Translations under genes and position numbers: made by a program | Shown: positions 12,649 to 13,534 of the stretch, piece after piece | Layout: each line of letters starts with the position of its first letter | Position numbering within the stretch: the first letter of the stretch is position 1 | Notes under the pieces: model-generated | Database searches by the model: none | The model's input: the letters and a program-made list of their open reading frames with translations, nothing else | Told to the model about the DNA's origin: nothing | Assembly: GCA_030430345.1 (NCBI GenBank) | Contig: JAUIFT010000020.1 | Span: 1-13,534 of the forward strand | Origin: Calditrichia bacterium | Lineage (GTDB): Bacteria; Calditrichota; Calditrichia; RBG-13-44-9; J042 | Direction: 5' to 3' | Length of the DNA stretch: 13,534 nucleotides

Positions 12649-13525
12649 TCGGGACATACCAAATTCTTTTGATGACCCCTTCAAACAGTTAAAGCACCTG
12701 CTGCTTACCGAAGATCAGAATCGTATTCAGCAACTTGAAGCGGAAATTCAGCGGCTTCATGAACAGCTGAACGAGAAAGATCATCTCATCAAAACCCTTC
12801 AACCGGTGATCGCGGAATTACTGGAAAATAAGATTCGTAATTCCAAAGCAGAAATGGCGGAATCGCTGGCGCCGGTGATGAGTGAAGCGATTAAAGTTCA
12901 GATACGGGATGCCAAAGAAGATATGGTTGATGCGATGTACCCGATTGTTGGACGGATGGTCAGTAAAGCCGTTACTGAAGCGATGAAAAAATTCGCGGCG
13001 AATATCAATCAACGGCTGGACAAAACTTTCAACTTCTCCCGTTGGTTCCGCTCAATTATTGCCCGCATGAAAGGCGTTAGCAAAGCAGAATTGATAATGA
13101 GAGATGCAATGCCATTTGAGATACAGCGGGTTTTTCTGATTGCAAAAAATTCAGGTCTGCTGGTCTCCTATGTCAATCGCGACGGACTGCCAGCGGAAAA
13201 TGATGATGCACATATTATCGGGGGAATGCTGACGGCGATTAAATCTTTCGTCGAAACATCTTTTTCGAATGATGACCCCGGCGAACTTCGGGAAATTGAG
13301 CACAGCAAATCGACAATTCGCATTGATAGTGCCATTTACAGCTATCTTGCGGTTGTTTACAATGGTATTCCTCCGGAAGGTTTCGCGGAAAGTGTGCGGG
13401 AGCTTCATGAAAACATTCATGGCCGTTTTTATCGCAAATTAAGAGACCATGATGGCGACAACTCACACCTGAAAGAAATCGAACAACCCTTAAAATCCTA
13501 TCTGGAAGTAACGCAGAACAGCTAA
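12641..13525 (+). CDS. Coiled-coil protein with a profilin-like (longin/roadblock-type) C-terminal region
   Basis: The 294-residue protein has no signal or membrane segment. The N-terminal part has a motif FKQLKHLLL (14-22) like that of the upstream gene, then a coiled coil to about 65. Residues 70-130 are amphipathic helices built of related segments (ESLAPVMSEAIKVQIRDAKED, then DAMYPIVGRMVSKAVTEAM). From about 159 a strand-strand-helix-strand-strand-helix order appears: QRVFLIAKNSGLLVSYV, DDAHIIGGMLTAIKSFVETSF, LREIEHSKSTIRIDSA, SYLAVVYNG, then EGFAESVRELHENIHGRF. As I remember, this whole architecture matches the N-terminal part of some large OmpA-family proteins in cyanobacteria and others, here without any OmpA peptidoglycan-binding domain. 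The fold pattern resembles longin or roadblock domains, which partner small GTPases. It overlaps the upstream gene by 8 nt and is followed after 1 nt by another ATG. Confidence 0.82.
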   Translation: MNNRDIPNSFDDPFKQLKHLLLTEDQNRIQQLEAEIQRLHEQLNEKDHLIKTLQPVIAELLENKIRNSKAEMAESLAPVMSEAIKVQIRDAKEDMVDAMYPIVGRMVSKAVTEAMKKFAANINQRLDKTFNFSRWFRSIIARMKGVSKAELIMRDAMPFEIQRVFLIAKNSGLLVSYVNRDGLPAENDDAHIIGGMLTAIKSFVETSFSNDDPGELREIEHSKSTIRIDSAIYSYLAVVYNGIPPEGFAESVRELHENIHGRFYRKLRDHDGDNSHLKEIEQPLKSYLEVTQNS

Positions 13526-13526
13526 A

Positions 13527-13534
13527 ATGAACGG
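13527..13534 (+). CDS. Possible start of a third gene, cut by the window edge
   Basis: ATGAAC begins one base after the TAA of the preceding gene, the tight spacing seen inside operons; only two codons and two further bases are present. No strong ribosome-binding site is seen, which would fit translational coupling. The product cannot be told from this window. Confidence 0.35.

Overview
The window looks like a chromosomal stretch from a diderm (Gram-negative-type) bacterium. It encodes an outer-membrane Omp85 barrel, two lipobox lipoproteins and proteins with cleavable signals. From the style of the proteins (the ClpP subtype, the Trp-rich anchored protein, the mix of Hsp20 paralogues) I would guess the FCB side of the tree, for example Calditrichota or a relative. 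That is an impression, not a demonstrated placement. There is no IS element, integrase, CRISPR array, tRNA or rRNA.

Layout. (1) At the left edge, reading leftward, is the N-terminal end of a multi-pass membrane protein, probably the 7TM sensor region of a histidine kinase. (2) A 450-nt non-coding stretch with a perfect 10-bp inverted repeat leads into two tandem Hsp20 genes (+). (3) A strong two-way terminator separates them from a convergent polyphosphate kinase gene, ppk1 (-). (4) Further right on the minus strand is a probable two-gene unit: a short single-POTRA Omp85 protein followed by a small DUF4390-like anchored protein. Upstream of it is an acidic lipoprotein gene with its own terminator. 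(5) A 355-nt non-coding stretch holds a 7-bp tandem repeat and a pair of 10-bp direct repeats spaced 20 bp, just before a -10-like box. (6) The plus strand then carries a Trp-rich membrane-anchored protein, a ClpP-type protease subunit, a terminator, kynureninase, a tandem WHy/LEA-14 lipoprotein, and two overlapping genes for coiled-coil proteins. A third start codon follows one base after the second of these, at the window edge.

How the genes may work together. Hsp20 x2, Ppk and ClpP are all linked to proteostasis or stress, but they sit in separate transcription units, so the grouping may be fortuitous. The Omp85/DUF4390-like pair and the two lipoproteins concern the cell envelope.

The two most interesting items are these. 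First, the ClpP homologue keeps the catalytic Ser97 and His122, but the aligned third triad position is Asn171 instead of Asp. Second, the right-hand gene pair consists of a small coiled-coil protein and a larger protein whose C-terminal half has a profilin-like (longin/roadblock) strand-helix pattern. That pattern would fit a partner of a small GTPase encoded just beyond the window. The second point is inference.
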